Shown piece by piece: positions 6,292-13,837 of a DNA stretch of 20,322 nt. Made by a program: the position numbers and the translations under genes. Position 1 is the first letter of the stretch, and each line of letters starts with the position of its first letter. The notes beneath the pieces are model-generated. The model saw only the letters and a list, made by a program, of their open reading frames with translations, was not told the origin of the DNA and ran no database searches. This DNA comes from CAZPQV01 sp964588705 (lineage in GTDB: Bacteria; Bacteroidota; Bacteroidia; Flavobacteriales; Weeksellaceae), in contig CAZPQV010000042.1 of assembly GCA_964588705.1 (NCBI GenBank), positions 1 to 20,322 on the forward strand, given 5' to 3'.

Positions 6292-7371
6292 ATGAACAGA
6301 ACACCATTGTTTGAAAAACATGTTTCGCTAGGTGCGAAAATGGTTCCTTTTGCAGGTTTTGAAATGCCTGTGCAATATTCCGGACTGACCGAAGAGCACT
6401 TCGCCGTAAGAGAAAAAGTGGGAATCTTCGATGTATCGCATATGGGACAGTTTTTCGTGGAAGGAAAACGAGCTAAGGAATTGCTTCAGTTTGTAACCAC
6501 CAATAACCTTGATACCCTGGAATCGGGGAAAGCACAATATACCTGTCTGCCAAATGAAAACGGCGGAATCGTGGACGACCTAATCGTTTACAAAATGAAC
6601 GATGAAAAATATTTCGTAGTAGTAAATGCATCAAATATTGAAAAGGATTACAACCACATTTCCAAGCATAACGCTTTTGATGCAAAACTGACGAACGCTT
6701 CAGACGATATGTCGCTGATTGCAATCCAAGGACCTAAAGCTACCGAAACCCTTCAAAAGCTTACTTCTGTTGATCTTTCTCAGCTTCCTTATTACAGTTT
6801 CACTGTTGGTGAAGTTTCAGGCGTGAAAGATGTGATTATTTCCAACACCGGATACACCGGAAGCGGTGGTTTTGAAATTTATTTCAAAAATGAAGATGCT
6901 GTAAAACTTTGGGACGACCTTACCGCAGCTGGTGAAGAATTTGGCTTACTTCCTTGCGGACTTGGTGCAAGAGACACCCTGAGACTTGAAAAAGGTTTCT
7001 GTCTTTACGGAAACGATATCGACGACACGACTTCCCCATTGGAAGCAGGTTTAGGATGGATAACCAAACTCGATAAAGAAGCATTTATTGCTAAAGATAA
7101 GATTGCCAAAGTAAAAGAAGAAGGGATCACAAGAAAACTTGTTGGTTTCGAAATGTTGGAAAAAGCCATCCCAAGACATGATTATCCTGTGGTTGATGCC
7201 GAAGGAAAAGTGATTGGAAAAGTAACTTCCGGAACGATGTCCCCGATGAAAAAAGTAGGAATTGGTTTGGCGTATATTGATAAGCCACATTTTAAACTGG
7301 ATTCGGAAATTTTCATCCAGATCAGAAACAAAAATATTCCTGCGAAAGTAGTGAAAACTCCTTTCGTTTAG
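6292..7371 (+). CDS. gcvT: Aminomethyltransferase, glycine cleavage system T protein
   Basis: A 359-residue folate-binding enzyme. It takes the aminomethyl group from lipoyl-H protein, releases ammonia and forms 5,10-methylene-tetrahydrofolate. The N-terminal folate-binding GCV_T domain (about 1-255) shows GIFDVSHMGQFFVEG (44-58), the catalytic aspartate region NGGIVDDLIVYKM (90-102, Asp95/Asp96) and GLGARDTLRLEKGFCLYGNDID. The C-terminal barrel domain (about 275-357) shows KLVGFEM and VTSGTMSPMKKVGIGLAY. The length matches the family. The other glycine cleavage genes (gcvH, gcvP) are not in the window; in this phylum they are often scattered. It ends at a strong hairpin shared with the convergent heat-shock gene. 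It works downstream of serine synthesis (serA nearby) in one-carbon supply. Confidence 0.97.
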   Translation: MNRTPLFEKHVSLGAKMVPFAGFEMPVQYSGLTEEHFAVREKVGIFDVSHMGQFFVEGKRAKELLQFVTTNNLDTLESGKAQYTCLPNENGGIVDDLIVYKMNDEKYFVVVNASNIEKDYNHISKHNAFDAKLTNASDDMSLIAIQGPKATETLQKLTSVDLSQLPYYSFTVGEVSGVKDVIISNTGYTGSGGFEIYFKNEDAVKLWDDLTAAGEEFGLLPCGLGARDTLRLEKGFCLYGNDIDDTTSPLEAGLGWITKLDKEAFIAKDKIAKVKEEGITRKLVGFEMLEKAIPRHDYPVVDAEGKVIGKVTSGTMSPMKKVGIGLAYIDKPHFKLDSEIFIQIRNKNIPAKVVKTPFV

Positions 7372-7392
7372 GATTAGAATAAAATATGAAAA

Positions 7393-7430
7393 GAAACAGC
7401 CGGAACAAATGTTCCGGCTGTTTCCGTTTA
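7393..7430 (+). terminator. Hairpin terminator between gcvT and hsp20 gene
   Basis: A perfect 14-bp stem (7393-7406 with 7411-7424) has a four-base loop AAAT between the convergent genes. T runs are short on both sides, but the stem is long and GC-rich in the middle, so it most likely terminates both transcripts. Confidence 0.85.
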
Positions 7431-7455
7431 GTTAATATGAAAAATCTAGTTTGTT

Positions 7456-7884
7456 TTATTTTACTTCAATCATTTTGGAAGTCTGCACCGTTACATCCTT
7501 TTTAGGAATAGCAATTTTCAGGATTCCATCGGTGTATTCTGCTTCAATCTTATCCTGCTCTACAGTTTCAGGAAGGGTGAATGAACGTTTGAACGACTGA
7601 TAATTGAACTCTCTTCTCGTGTACTTTCCTTCCTCATTTTTTTCTTCGCTTTCGGTTTTAGTTTCAGATGAAACAGTAAGCACATTTCTATCAAGACTGA
7701 TCTGGAAATCTTCTTTTTTCATTCCCGGTGCTGCAAATTCAATTTCGAAAGCATTCTCAATTTCTTTTACATTTACAGATGGTAAAGTTCTTCCTACGTT
7801 TGCTAATTGAGGATTGCCAAAATCGAATAAATCTTTAGTAAAAAAATCGTCGAAAAAATTGTTTCTTCTCATTAATGTTGACAT
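7456..7884 (-). CDS. Small heat-shock protein, Hsp20/alpha-crystallin family
   Basis: A 142-residue ATP-independent holdase that binds unfolding proteins in the cytoplasm. The N-terminal arm contains MSTLMRRNNFFDDFFTKDLFDF, with the Phe/Asp-rich pattern common in bacterial members. The alpha-crystallin domain runs from about residue 33 to 128 (VNVKEIENAFEIEFAAPGMKKEDFQISLDRNVLTVSSE), with the late signature AEYTDGILKIAIPKK (114-128). The C-terminal extension ends MIEVK, where I-E-V fits the I-x-I/V motif used to link oligomers. Met1 and Met5 are both possible starts; I keep the first. A heat-shock promoter could lie in the 172-base upstream gap, but I see no CIRCE inverted repeat and no clear -7 word there. 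Confidence 0.95.
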   Translation of the reverse strand: MSTLMRRNNFFDDFFTKDLFDFGNPQLANVGRTLPSVNVKEIENAFEIEFAAPGMKKEDFQISLDRNVLTVSSETKTESEEKNEEGKYTRREFNYQSFKRSFTLPETVEQDKIEAEYTDGILKIAIPKKDVTVQTSKMIEVK

Positions 7885-8056
7885 AATATTTTAATTTATT
7901 TGGTTAAACATTTTTGTTTTCTGTGAATCATATCACAAAGAAAATGCCCACTACATTTTGCGGACATTATTTCATAACACTTCTGTTAACCAAGACATTA
8001 TGTCTATTATGAGTTAATTGATTTTTCAAAAATGAGAAATTTTGACAGACGCTTAT

Positions 8057-8398
8057 CTATCTGATATGCTGAAAGCAGAAATCATTTCCGATTCTGGTGT
8101 TTCTTTTACATCGGGTTCCTGCTTTTGTTTTTGCTTTACATTGGTTTGGCGAATTTACACCATGTGTTTTCTTTACCGGTGCCGATGAAATTCCTAATCT
8201 TGTACTGAAAGGAGGTTTGCAAATACTACATGGGCTTAGACCTGTGCTTTGAGCTTTCTCGATGGTTAATTTCGACGACACATTTTTTACCATTCTGCAG
8301 CTCGCCAAATGGTATTTTGCTCCCGATGGTGTTTTATACACGGTTTGCGCGGGAAGCATCGCAAATGAAAACAGTAAAAGCGCAAAAAGATATTTCAT
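8057..8398 (-). CDS. Secreted small protein with two Cys/His motifs
   Basis: A 113-residue protein with signal peptide MKYLFALLLFSFAMLPAQ. Two short putative metal-binding modules follow. The first is YHLASCRMVKN...GLSPCSICKP with His30, Cys34, Cys57 and Cys60, a pattern also found beside bacterial nuclease and competence-type domains. The second is NQCKAKTKAGTRCKRNTRIGNDFCFQH with Cys87, Cys97, Cys108 and His111, resembling the short Cys-Cys-Cys-His motif (DUF5763-like) of phage and bacterial small proteins. Zinc binding is inference. Its ATG overlaps the stop of the ArsC-like gene by one base (TAATG), so translation is probably coupled. No function can be assigned. The periplasmic location is odd for zinc modules of this kind, and disulfides are an alternative. 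Confidence 0.75.
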   Translation of the reverse strand: MKYLFALLLFSFAMLPAQTVYKTPSGAKYHLASCRMVKNVSSKLTIEKAQSTGLSPCSICKPPFSTRLGISSAPVKKTHGVNSPNQCKAKTKAGTRCKRNTRIGNDFCFQHIR

Positions 8399-8754
8399 TA
8401 CTTTTCGAAATAAGCATTCAGTTTTTCAAGATTGTCTTTTTCGTTTCCTACAAAAATAGCATCATCCGTAATAAAAACGGGACGCTTCAAAAAGCTGTAA
8501 TGATCCAGAATTAAATTCTTAAAATCCTTTTCTTTCAAAGTTTTCACATCAATGCCTCTTGCTTTAATCTGTGTCGATTTTCTGCTGAAAAGCGCTTCAT
8601 AAGATTTTGTTTTCGCGTACATTTCATCCAAATCCTCTTTAGTGATTGGCTGACTTTTAATTTCGCGAAGTTCCCAATCCGAAAGGTCTAAAGCTGACAT
8701 AATCTTTTTGTTGGTTCCGCAGGTTTTCAGGTAAAATACTTTTTTCATAATCAT
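8398..8754 (-). CDS. ArsC/Spx-like thioredoxin-fold protein (arsenate reductase family)
   Basis: A 118-residue cytoplasmic protein of the ArsC/Spx family. The active-site region is FYLKTCGTNKKIM with Cys12 followed by Gly-Thr, as in the ArsC Cys-Gly-Thr-Ser motif; there is no second cysteine at the CxxC position of Spx. Conserved later positions are ALFSRKS (54-60, Arg58) and FLKRPVFI (88-95, Arg91-Pro92), the substrate and cis-proline region. The family reduces arsenate with glutaredoxin or acts as a regulator, but many flavobacterial members are unassigned and there are no ars genes here. The start could also be Met3 (8748), which gives MKKVFYLKTCGT. It is followed without a gap by the secreted Cys/His protein gene. 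Confidence 0.85.
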   Translation of the reverse strand: MIMKKVFYLKTCGTNKKIMSALDLSDWELREIKSQPITKEDLDEMYAKTKSYEALFSRKSTQIKARGIDVKTLKEKDFKNLILDHYSFLKRPVFITDDAIFVGNEKDNLEKLNAYFEK

Positions 8755-8755
8755 T

Positions 8756-8789
8756 GAGGTTGACTCTTCGAGAGTGTCAGGGTGACAAT
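8756..8789. repeat. Degenerate copy of a dispersed intergenic repeat with hairpin core
   Basis: The core ACTCT-TCG-AGAGT (8763-8775) is a small inverted repeat. Read on the minus strand, the stretch begins TTGTCACCCTGA and continues to CGAAGAGTC. I recall a family of intergenic sequences in Bacteroidetes with the frame TTGTCATTCTGA...GTCGAAGAATC, which it resembles. It lies just upstream of the ArsC-like start codon. The family assignment is from memory. Confidence 0.4.
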
Positions 8790-8833
8790 TTAAGGTTTAG
8801 CACAAAGTTAAGATTAATTATCTACCTATTACC

Positions 8834-8882
8834 ACCGAAAAACTTGAAACGTGAAACTCGAATCTCATAACTCGAACCTTGC
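8834..8882 (-). repeat. Heptamer tandem repeat tract 2 (7 units)
   Basis: Plus-strand units in register: ACCGAAA, AACTTGA, AACGTGA, AACTCGA, ATCTCAT, AACTCGA, ACCTTGC. The 7-base period holds across all seven with no insertion, although the words vary. The last unit ACCTTGC also occurs in the tract at 12151. It lies between the lysM and arsC-like genes, both on the minus strand. Confidence 0.75.
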
Positions 8883-8885
8883 AAC

Positions 8886-8918
8886 AAAAAAAATCCGATT
8901 CGAAAACAAACCGGATTT
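8886..8918 (-). terminator. Rho-independent terminator after the LysM gene
   Basis: On the minus strand AAATCCG (8918-8912) pairs with CGGATTT (8897-8891) across a 14-base loop and runs into eight T residues (8893-8886). It starts 20 bases after the lysM stop codon. Confidence 0.75.
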
Positions 8919-8937
8919 ATAAAGTGTTTTGCTGTTC

Positions 8938-9396
8938 TTATTCAGGAATAACTAAAACCTGTCCTGGATAAATTTTATCCGGATCTGAAAGCATTGGCTT
9001 ATTGGCTTCAAAAATTTTGTGGTAAGCGTTGGCATCACCATAAACTTCCTTAGCAATTTTAGAAAGTGTATCGCCACTTTCAACAGTTACGTATTTTGCT
9101 TCTGCAACCGGTGCTGCTTCTACTGCAACTTCAGCAGCTCTCACAGTCATTTGGTCGTTTACGCCATCAATACCTTCAACGTTTCCTGCAGAAACATAGA
9201 TTTTACTTTTCTCTTCCCAGTTTTTCGCTTCTCCGGAAATCGTTACCTTATCGTCAGCCACGGTAAACGTTAGTCCCGATACATCGAAACCGTATTTTGC
9301 TACGTGATCTCTCACTTTTTGTGCCTGCTCTTCAGGTTTTTCACCACCACCGAAAATTTTAGATCCTACATTTTTTAGAAATGATCCTAGTCCCAT
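8938..9396 (-). CDS. BON-LysM domain protein (Kbp/YgaU-like)
   Basis: A 152-residue protein with the same two-domain order as E. coli Kbp (YgaU), a cytoplasmic potassium-binding protein. After a short lead MGLGSFLKNVGSKIFGG comes a BON domain at about 22-86, with KVRDHVAKYGFDVSGLTFTVADDKVTISGEA and VEGIDGVNDQM. A linker of Ala/Val/Glu follows (88-100), then one LysM domain (102-151): YVTVESGDTLSKIAKEVYGDANAYHKIFEANKPML, then IYPGQVLVIPE. There is no signal peptide, which fits the cytoplasmic Kbp type better than a wall-binding protein. Potassium binding is inferred from the architecture. A near-match -7 word (TAACTTTA on the minus strand at 9412-9419) lies before the start. It forms a single-gene unit with its own terminator. 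Confidence 0.93.
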   Translation of the reverse strand: MGLGSFLKNVGSKIFGGGEKPEEQAQKVRDHVAKYGFDVSGLTFTVADDKVTISGEAKNWEEKSKIYVSAGNVEGIDGVNDQMTVRAAEVAVEAAPVAEAKYVTVESGDTLSKIAKEVYGDANAYHKIFEANKPMLSDPDKIYPGQVLVIPE

Positions 9397-9625
9397 TTTG
9401 TTAATTTTTTTTAAAGTTAATGTGTTTTGCTCCAGACTTTCTCGAGCGTATTATAGGTAGCAAGAATAATACCGATTACACGTTAATGAATCGTTAAATT
9501 ATTTTGAATTCCTATGATGTTTTATGAATAATTAAATATCAACAGGTTACCTCCAATTTACTGTTTGCTTTTAGAATATTTTTAAAGTGATTGAAAAAAA
9601 ACGTTGATTTAAGTCTTAATAAAAA

Positions 9626-11377
9626 CTAAGAAGCTTTCAGGAATCTTCCGATCTTTTTGGTTTTACCGTAAACTTCTACAAACTCTCCGTCTTCGAACGC
9701 AAGTGAGCCATTTACAAAAACTTTTTCCACGACTTCGTTTGCACGGTTCACCAGTCGCGGATAATTGTTAAATTCTTCAATAACTTCTTCGAAAACTTCC
9801 TTAGTAACGTTGACTAATTTTTTAGGATTAATAATATTCAGCGTTGCAGATTTTCCTTCAGCCAAATAGCAGCTGTCAACACCAAACCAGTCTGCCTGTT
9901 CTTTCGACAGTCGCCAGATACATTTTTCCATAGTCATAAACTCTTTTCCTTCCTGCTGTGCATCATAAACCTGCTTCAACATTTTCAGCGGGAAATCGTA
10001 GAATGCCATATTGCGTAAATGTGCGCCTGCATCGGAGAAACTGATGAGATTATGGTCGTAATCCAAAAGTTTTTTTCTTACTTCAGGCCTGTCGTTGGCA
10101 ATGGTGGTTGTCCAACGGATTTGTTTGTCGTACTCAACAATTAAATCAAGGAACGTATCAACAGGATGTTCGTTTCGTTTTTGAGAAATCTGATAAAAAT
10201 TCTTCCCAATTAATGATTTATCCGGACAGTCGAGAATTACCGCAACCGATAAATCCCTGTGCCAAACTTTCGGCGCAAAATTAGACCGGAATTCCTTTTT
10301 AAACTGTTCCCGGAATTTTTCGTCCCGAATCATATCATTCCTTTTATCCAAATTCTTGGCTAAATCGCGCATTGCCTCACCACTTGGGAATTCTTCAAAC
10401 ATCACCGAATCCACACCATCATAATATACCGTGAATGGACACGGCGGCGTCTGCATTCTGAAATTGGCATTCAAACGCTTATTAAAAAACTGAACTCCTG
10501 TTTTTATCACGCCAAGCAGATAGCGGTCCGCAATAAGGTCCATCATCGAAATCATCGTAGTTTTAAGAGGTTTTCTGCCAATTCCGGCACTTGCCATCAT
10601 ATAGTTGAATGCGCTTACTCTTGTTACTAAATTCGGTGCACCTTGAAGGATTCGTCCTCTTTTTCTAAGCAGTTCTATCAAAGATTTTCTTTCTTTCCAG
10701 GAAGCGTAGAAAGATGGTGTTTTTTGCGACCAGTATTTCTCGCCATCCATTTTATCCCAAGGGCTGTCCATGGTTGACATCCCGAGAAATCCGGCATCAA
10801 TGGCATCTTCCAGATATCCTAACATTTCTTTTTTTTCGGCCTCTGTTGCTTTCTCGTTATCGGTAACGGAACGTTTTATTCCCATCGCTCTGCTACGGAT
10901 ATCAGAATGGCCGATAAAACTTGCGACATTTACTCCCAAAGGAAGTTTTTCGATATATTCCACCCATTCTTTAGGCGAATTCCAGGTCTTTTGACTTTCC
11001 ATTATCGGAAGCATCACCTCCCGCAGAATCGCTTCTACACGCGTAAAACTGTCGCAGGTATCTTCAGGATTATTGAGCACTGCAGAAACCGAGCAACTTC
11101 CCAAAACAATATTTGTAACGCCATGTCTTGCACTTTCTTTCAATCCGGGAGAAGCAATCAGTTCAGCGTCGTAATGCATGTGCGTATCGAAAAATCCGGG
11201 TGTAATCCATTTTCCGGAAGCGTCAATGACTTCGGTATCAGCATCAATTTCAATATGATTTTCGGAGGTGATTTTTTGTATCACACCATTTTCAATTAAA
11301 ATATTTTTTGTTTCTGCCTTTACATCTTTGTATCCATTAAACAGAAGACCGTTTTTAATCAGGATTTTCGATTTCAT
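9626..11377 (-). CDS. Amidohydrolase family 3 protein (D-aminoacylase-like)
   Basis: A 583-residue amidohydrolase of the type often annotated N-acyl-D-amino-acid deacylase. The N-terminal beta-sandwich segment (1-60) leads into the metal motif PGFFDTHMHYDAEL (60-73, His66 and His68), with Cys95 in LGSCSVSAV, a loop GHSDIR (157-162) and the late catalytic aspartate SFSDAGAHL (448-455, Asp450). The C-terminal beta-sandwich closes with VFVNGSLAFEDGEF. In characterised D-aminoacylases two more histidines (His220 and His250) complete the metal site. Here there is no histidine at all between residues 159 and 373, so the metal site or the reaction must differ. There is no signal peptide, so it is probably cytoplasmic. 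It is divergent from the thioesterase gene at 11566. The substrate is unknown. Confidence 0.85.
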   Translation of the reverse strand: MKSKILIKNGLLFNGYKDVKAETKNILIENGVIQKITSENHIEIDADTEVIDASGKWITPGFFDTHMHYDAELIASPGLKESARHGVTNIVLGSCSVSAVLNNPEDTCDSFTRVEAILREVMLPIMESQKTWNSPKEWVEYIEKLPLGVNVASFIGHSDIRSRAMGIKRSVTDNEKATEAEKKEMLGYLEDAIDAGFLGMSTMDSPWDKMDGEKYWSQKTPSFYASWKERKSLIELLRKRGRILQGAPNLVTRVSAFNYMMASAGIGRKPLKTTMISMMDLIADRYLLGVIKTGVQFFNKRLNANFRMQTPPCPFTVYYDGVDSVMFEEFPSGEAMRDLAKNLDKRNDMIRDEKFREQFKKEFRSNFAPKVWHRDLSVAVILDCPDKSLIGKNFYQISQKRNEHPVDTFLDLIVEYDKQIRWTTTIANDRPEVRKKLLDYDHNLISFSDAGAHLRNMAFYDFPLKMLKQVYDAQQEGKEFMTMEKCIWRLSKEQADWFGVDSCYLAEGKSATLNIINPKKLVNVTKEVFEEVIEEFNNYPRLVNRANEVVEKVFVNGSLAFEDGEFVEVYGKTKKIGRFLKAS

Positions 11378-11565
11378 AATTAAAGTTCTTTGTTCACAAA
11401 AAAAATTAACTGTACAATTTTTACCGTAAATTCAATCAACCTTACAATCGTTCGTAAATAATTGATAATGAGAGTTTTTAAAAATAGTAAAATATTTTGA
11501 ATGAAATAGTTTTTAATGATAAATCTTCAGGAAATTTCTTACTTTTAATTCATTAAAAACAGATT

Positions 11566-12030
11566 ATGAGCAATAAAACGGTTTTTCAGTTTATCTCAGA
11601 ACCTTCGGATGTTAATTACGGAGGAAATGTTCACGGCGGAAGCGTCATGAAATGGATTGACCAAGCAGGCTACGCCTGTGCGAGTTCTTGGGCTTCAAGC
11701 TATTGTGTAACGGTTTATGTAGGAGGCATCCGGTTTTATTCTCCTATAAAAATCGGGCATATCGTAAAGGTTGAAGCAGAAGTGATTTACACCGGACAAA
11801 CCAGTATGCACATAGCAATTAACGTGTTTTCGCGAAATATTAAAAGAAAAGATTTTGAGAAGAAAACCCATTGCATCATCGTTTTTGTTGCGGTAGATGA
11901 TGAAGGCAACAGCATTGAAGTTCCAAAATTTGTGCCTCAAACCGAGCAGGAAAAACAAATGGAGCAATACGCCATAAAACTAATGGATCTTAGAAAGCAG
12001 ATTGAGCAGGAAATGAGGCCGTTTTTGTAA
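11566..12030 (+). CDS. Hotdog-fold acyl-CoA thioesterase (YciA/ACOT type)
   Basis: A 154-residue single hotdog domain that should hydrolyse acyl-CoA thioesters. The signature NVHGGSVMKWIDQAGYACAS (21-40) carries the conserved Asn21, Gly-Gly and acidic Asp32 of the YciA/ACOT12 group. TVYVGGIRFYSPIKIGHIVKVEAEVIYTGQTSMHI is the second half of the fold, with the hydrophobic-polar strand pattern and the 'F-x-x-P-I-x-x-G' turn typical of this group. The C-terminal 25 residues form a charged helix (EQEKQMEQYAIKLMDLRKQIEQE). It is probably cytoplasmic and a trimer or hexamer by family. Acyl chain specificity cannot be told. A near-match to the -7 word (TACTTTTA) lies in the short upstream region. Confidence 0.93.
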   Translation: MSNKTVFQFISEPSDVNYGGNVHGGSVMKWIDQAGYACASSWASSYCVTVYVGGIRFYSPIKIGHIVKVEAEVIYTGQTSMHIAINVFSRNIKRKDFEKKTHCIIVFVAVDDEGNSIEVPKFVPQTEQEKQMEQYAIKLMDLRKQIEQEMRPFL

Positions 12031-12107
12031 TACAAATTATTCAGCTTCCTTAAGTTCTTTAATACTTCACTGTTTAAATAAAACATTAAGAAATTAAGCA
12101 ACATTAA

Positions 12108-12140
12108 AAAAACGCCTTCCAAAGAAAGGCGTTTTTATTA
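12108..12140. terminator. Bidirectional terminator between thioesterase and rny
   Basis: An 11-bp stem, AAAAACGCCTT (12108-12118) with AAGGCGTTTTT (12126-12136), has a seven-base loop. A and T runs at the two sides give a T tract in either direction. It lies between the convergent thioesterase gene and rny. Confidence 0.88.
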
Positions 12141-12150
12141 TTATCAAAGC

Positions 12151-12185
12151 ATCATGCATCATGCACCTTGCTCCATGCTTCATGT
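12151..12185 (-). repeat. Heptamer tandem repeat tract 3 (5 units)
   Basis: Plus-strand units: ATCATGC, ATCATGC, ACCTTGC, TCCATGC, TTCATGT. The tract ends at the base that adjoins the rny stop codon (12186-12188) and begins shortly after the bidirectional terminator. It would be in the 3' untranslated region of rny. Confidence 0.88.
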
Positions 12186-13760
12186 CTATCTCGCAATATT
12201 CACTGCTCTTGTTTCGCGGATTACGGTAACTTTTACCTGTCCAGGATAGGTCAGTTCATTCTGAATTTTTTCAGAAATATCGTATGAAAGCTGCGCCGAC
12301 TGCTCGTCGTTTACTTTTCCGCTTTCCACCATTACGCGAAGTTCACGTCCGGCTTGGATAGCGTACGCACTCGATACGCCGTCGAAACTTAATGCCGCTG
12401 CTTCCAGATCTTTCAGTCTTTGGATATAAGATTCGAGAACCTGACGTCTTGCGCCCGGTCTCGCACCGGAAATACCATCCGCCACCTGAATAATTGGTGA
12501 AAGAAGTGATGTCATTTCAATCTCGTCGTGGTGTGCACCGATTGCGTTCACAACCTCAGCATTTTCGCCGAATTTTTCAGCCCACTGCATTCCAAGAAGT
12601 GCGTGAGGAAGTTCAGATTCCTGCTCAGGAACTTTACCGATATCGTGAAGAAGACCTGCCCTTTTTGCTAATTTTACGTTCAAACCAAGTTCTGCAGCCA
12701 TCGTTGCAGCAATGTTTGCCACTTCTCTCGAGTGCTGAAGAAGGTTTTGTCCGTAAGACGAACGGTACTTCATTCTACCAACGATTTTTACCAATTCCGG
12801 ATGAAGACCGTGGATTCCCAAATCAAGGATGGTTCTCTTACCAACTTCAATGATTTCCTCTTCAATCTGTTTTCTGGTTTTTTCTACCACTTCTTCAATT
12901 CTCGCCGGGTGAATTCTACCATCGGTTACCAAACGGTGAAGTGAAAGTCTCGTCACTTCCCTTCTCACCGGATCGAAACATGAAAGAAGAATGGCTTCAG
13001 GTGTATCATCAACGATAATCTCAACTCCGGTTGCAGCTTCAAGCGCACGGATATTTCTACCTTCTCTACCGATGATTCTACCTTTAATTTCATCCGATTC
13101 GATGTTGAATACCGATACCGAGTTTTCAATCGCCTGCTCCGTTCCAATTCTCTGAATGGTTTGGATAACGATTTTTCTTGCCTCGTTTTTGGCATTCATT
13201 TTAGCTTCATCCAAAATCTCCTGAACTTGTGCCTGCGCTTTTGTTTTGGCTTCAGATTTTAATGCTTCAACAAGTTCTGCTTTAGCATCTTCTGCTGAAT
13301 ATCCTGAGATTTTTTCCAGGATTTCTACTTTCTTAGCAGTAATCGTATCGAGTTCCTGTTGTTTGCGGTCTAAGATTTCAACTTTTTTACCGTAATCGGC
13401 AATTTGTCTGTCAAGATCTTTTTCAAGCTTTCCGGTTTTACTCAACTCGTCATTTAGCTTGTTCTCTTTATCTTTGATTCTTTTTTCCACTTCCTGCATT
13501 TTCTTTTCGCGGGACTGGATGTCGGCATCATGCTGAGACTTAAGTTCAAGAAATTTTTCTTTTGCCTGTAGATGTTTTTCTTTCTTAATTGATTCTGCCT
13601 GAACAGTGGCTTTTTCTATAAGGTTTTCGGCATTTTTCTTAGCGTCCTGAATGATGAATTTTGCTTTCGAATTGAGTGAGCTTTTTGAGAAAAGCATCCC
13701 TGCAACCGCACCAAGTCCAAGACAAACCAGACCGATAATAATAGCAATTGTTGGGTCCAT
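12186..13760 (-). CDS. rny: Ribonuclease Y
   Basis: A 524-residue membrane-anchored endoribonuclease that starts mRNA decay. It has an N-terminal membrane segment at about 4-24 (TIAIIIGLVCLGLGAVAGMLF), then a long charged coiled coil to about residue 200. A KH RNA-binding domain follows around 215-280, with the GRIIGREGRNIRALEAATGVEIIVDDTP signature (228-254). The HD phosphohydrolase domain holds LLQHSREVANIAA (340-352) and LLHDIGKV (370-377), with His372-Asp373 as metal ligands, and a later HHDEIE. The length matches the family (about 520). Repeat tracts flank the gene on both sides, one of them abutting the stop codon. The 6S RNA gene lies upstream on the same strand. Confidence 0.97.
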   Translation of the reverse strand: MDPTIAIIIGLVCLGLGAVAGMLFSKSSLNSKAKFIIQDAKKNAENLIEKATVQAESIKKEKHLQAKEKFLELKSQHDADIQSREKKMQEVEKRIKDKENKLNDELSKTGKLEKDLDRQIADYGKKVEILDRKQQELDTITAKKVEILEKISGYSAEDAKAELVEALKSEAKTKAQAQVQEILDEAKMNAKNEARKIVIQTIQRIGTEQAIENSVSVFNIESDEIKGRIIGREGRNIRALEAATGVEIIVDDTPEAILLSCFDPVRREVTRLSLHRLVTDGRIHPARIEEVVEKTRKQIEEEIIEVGKRTILDLGIHGLHPELVKIVGRMKYRSSYGQNLLQHSREVANIAATMAAELGLNVKLAKRAGLLHDIGKVPEQESELPHALLGMQWAEKFGENAEVVNAIGAHHDEIEMTSLLSPIIQVADGISGARPGARRQVLESYIQRLKDLEAAALSFDGVSSAYAIQAGRELRVMVESGKVNDEQSAQLSYDISEKIQNELTYPGQVKVTVIRETRAVNIAR

Positions 13761-13837
13761 AATATATATTGAGTTTCTATTTTTTTAATGTTTCTTTTAA
13801 TTGTTTGATGCCGGATGTTGGATTTTAATTCCTAATC

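Noticed and set aside
6063..6321. Minus-strand open frames rich in His, Ser and Thr over the idi end
   Set aside because: They are produced by the heptamer repeats and run through the idi coding region; there is no family resemblance.
9397..9625. 229-base spacer between the LysM and amidohydrolase genes
   Set aside because: Apart from a near-match -7 word I see no gene, strong hairpin or repeat.
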